Origin: Cruorifilaria tuberocauda
Taxonomy: Eukaryota; Nematoda; Chromadorea; Rhabditida; Onchocercidae
Assembly (NCBI GenBank): GCA_013365365.1
Contig: JABVXU010000083.1
Coordinates: 104,995 to 168,994 of the forward strand
Direction of reading: 5' to 3'
Length of the DNA stretch: 64,000 nt
Part shown: piece after piece, positions 63,784-64,000 of the stretch
Numbering within the stretch: the stretch's first letter is position 1
Layout: every line of letters starts with the position of its first letter
Notes under the pieces: model-generated
Databases searched by the model: none
Seen by the model: only the letters and a program-made list of their open reading frames with translations
What the model was told of the DNA's origin: nothing
Program-made: the position numbers and the translations under genes

Positions 63784-64000
63784 CTAATAGATTTCAATTT
63801 GATCTTTTATTGATTGCAAAAAGAAAACCAATAAATCACAATAAAATTAATATTAGAAACTAATTTTTATTTTCAGGTACGAGGAAAATAAAAGTAAATA
63901 AAGTTATGGAATTATATGATTGGTCATCAATAGTATCATTGTTACTGTTACTAACACTGCTGCGCTACTACTACTACCAAAAGTGGTAATAATAATAGTA
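63784..64000. other. Right-hand end of window, upstream intron of the EF-hand gene
   Basis: Because the 63783 exon begins after an acceptor, this stretch should be intron of the minus-strand gene. A plus-strand TTTTCAG followed by an in-frame ATG (63905) with a Leu/Tyr-rich frame is present but unconvincing. Confidence 0.3.

Noticed and set aside
1..64000. Bacterial-style systems: operons, CRISPR, phage, toxin-antitoxin, Wolbachia insertion
   Set aside because: Every recognised gene is intron-rich and nematode-like; no intronless bacterial-type genes or arrays of spacers were seen.

Overview
The window looks like a nuclear contig from a parasitic nematode, most likely filarial (Brugia/Onchocerca/Loa type). 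The reasons are the high AT content (by eye about 70%), many short exons separated by introns of roughly 100-400 bp with clear GT...TTTCAG boundaries, abundant simple repeats, and proteins that read as nematode orthologues. There is no bacterial operon, phage, transposase or CRISPR signal. All gene models were built by hand from frame, splice sites and remembered family sequences. In every multi-exon model except NUP160 the intron phases close exactly from first exon to stop.

Layout: NUP160 (+, 5' end off the window, 56-8175) converges on EIF3B (-, 9146-14275). A 1.8 kb divergent promoter region separates EIF3B from DNAJB11 (+, 16097-18378), which is followed on the same strand by USP22 (+, 19173-22362). 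Next comes a very long minus-strand gene for a rhodanese-containing MAP-kinase phosphatase (vhp-1/DUSP8/16 type, 24154-38464) whose 4-5 kb introns hold most of the low-complexity DNA. A 26-exon receptor guanylate cyclase (-, 41469-51497) follows. Then come a candidate small membrane-protein gene (+, 52751-53363) and glyoxalase I (+, 53821-54909). A compact single-LIM gene (-, 55856-57262) and a divergent EF-hand gene of the KChIP/neuronal calcium sensor type (-, 60314-63783, 5' end off the window) complete the set.

The genes are mostly housekeeping (nuclear pore, translation initiation, ER chaperone, SAGA deubiquitinase, methylglyoxal detoxification) plus signalling (MAPK phosphatase, cGMP synthesis, Ca2+ sensing). 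Nothing suggests they form one pathway. DNAJB11 and USP22 are same-strand neighbours 0.8 kb apart and could share an operon-like arrangement, but no trans-splice evidence is visible.

The most interesting unexplained items are two long, nearly perfect hairpins in or upstream of the phosphatase gene (29591-29662 and 39231-39355); an alternative first exon that would give the phosphatase an isoform without its rhodanese domain; a two-exon open frame upstream of glyoxalase I that can splice into its first exon in another frame; a 54-bp partial duplication of an EF-hand exon inside its own upstream intron; and several exact or near-exact non-coding repeats.
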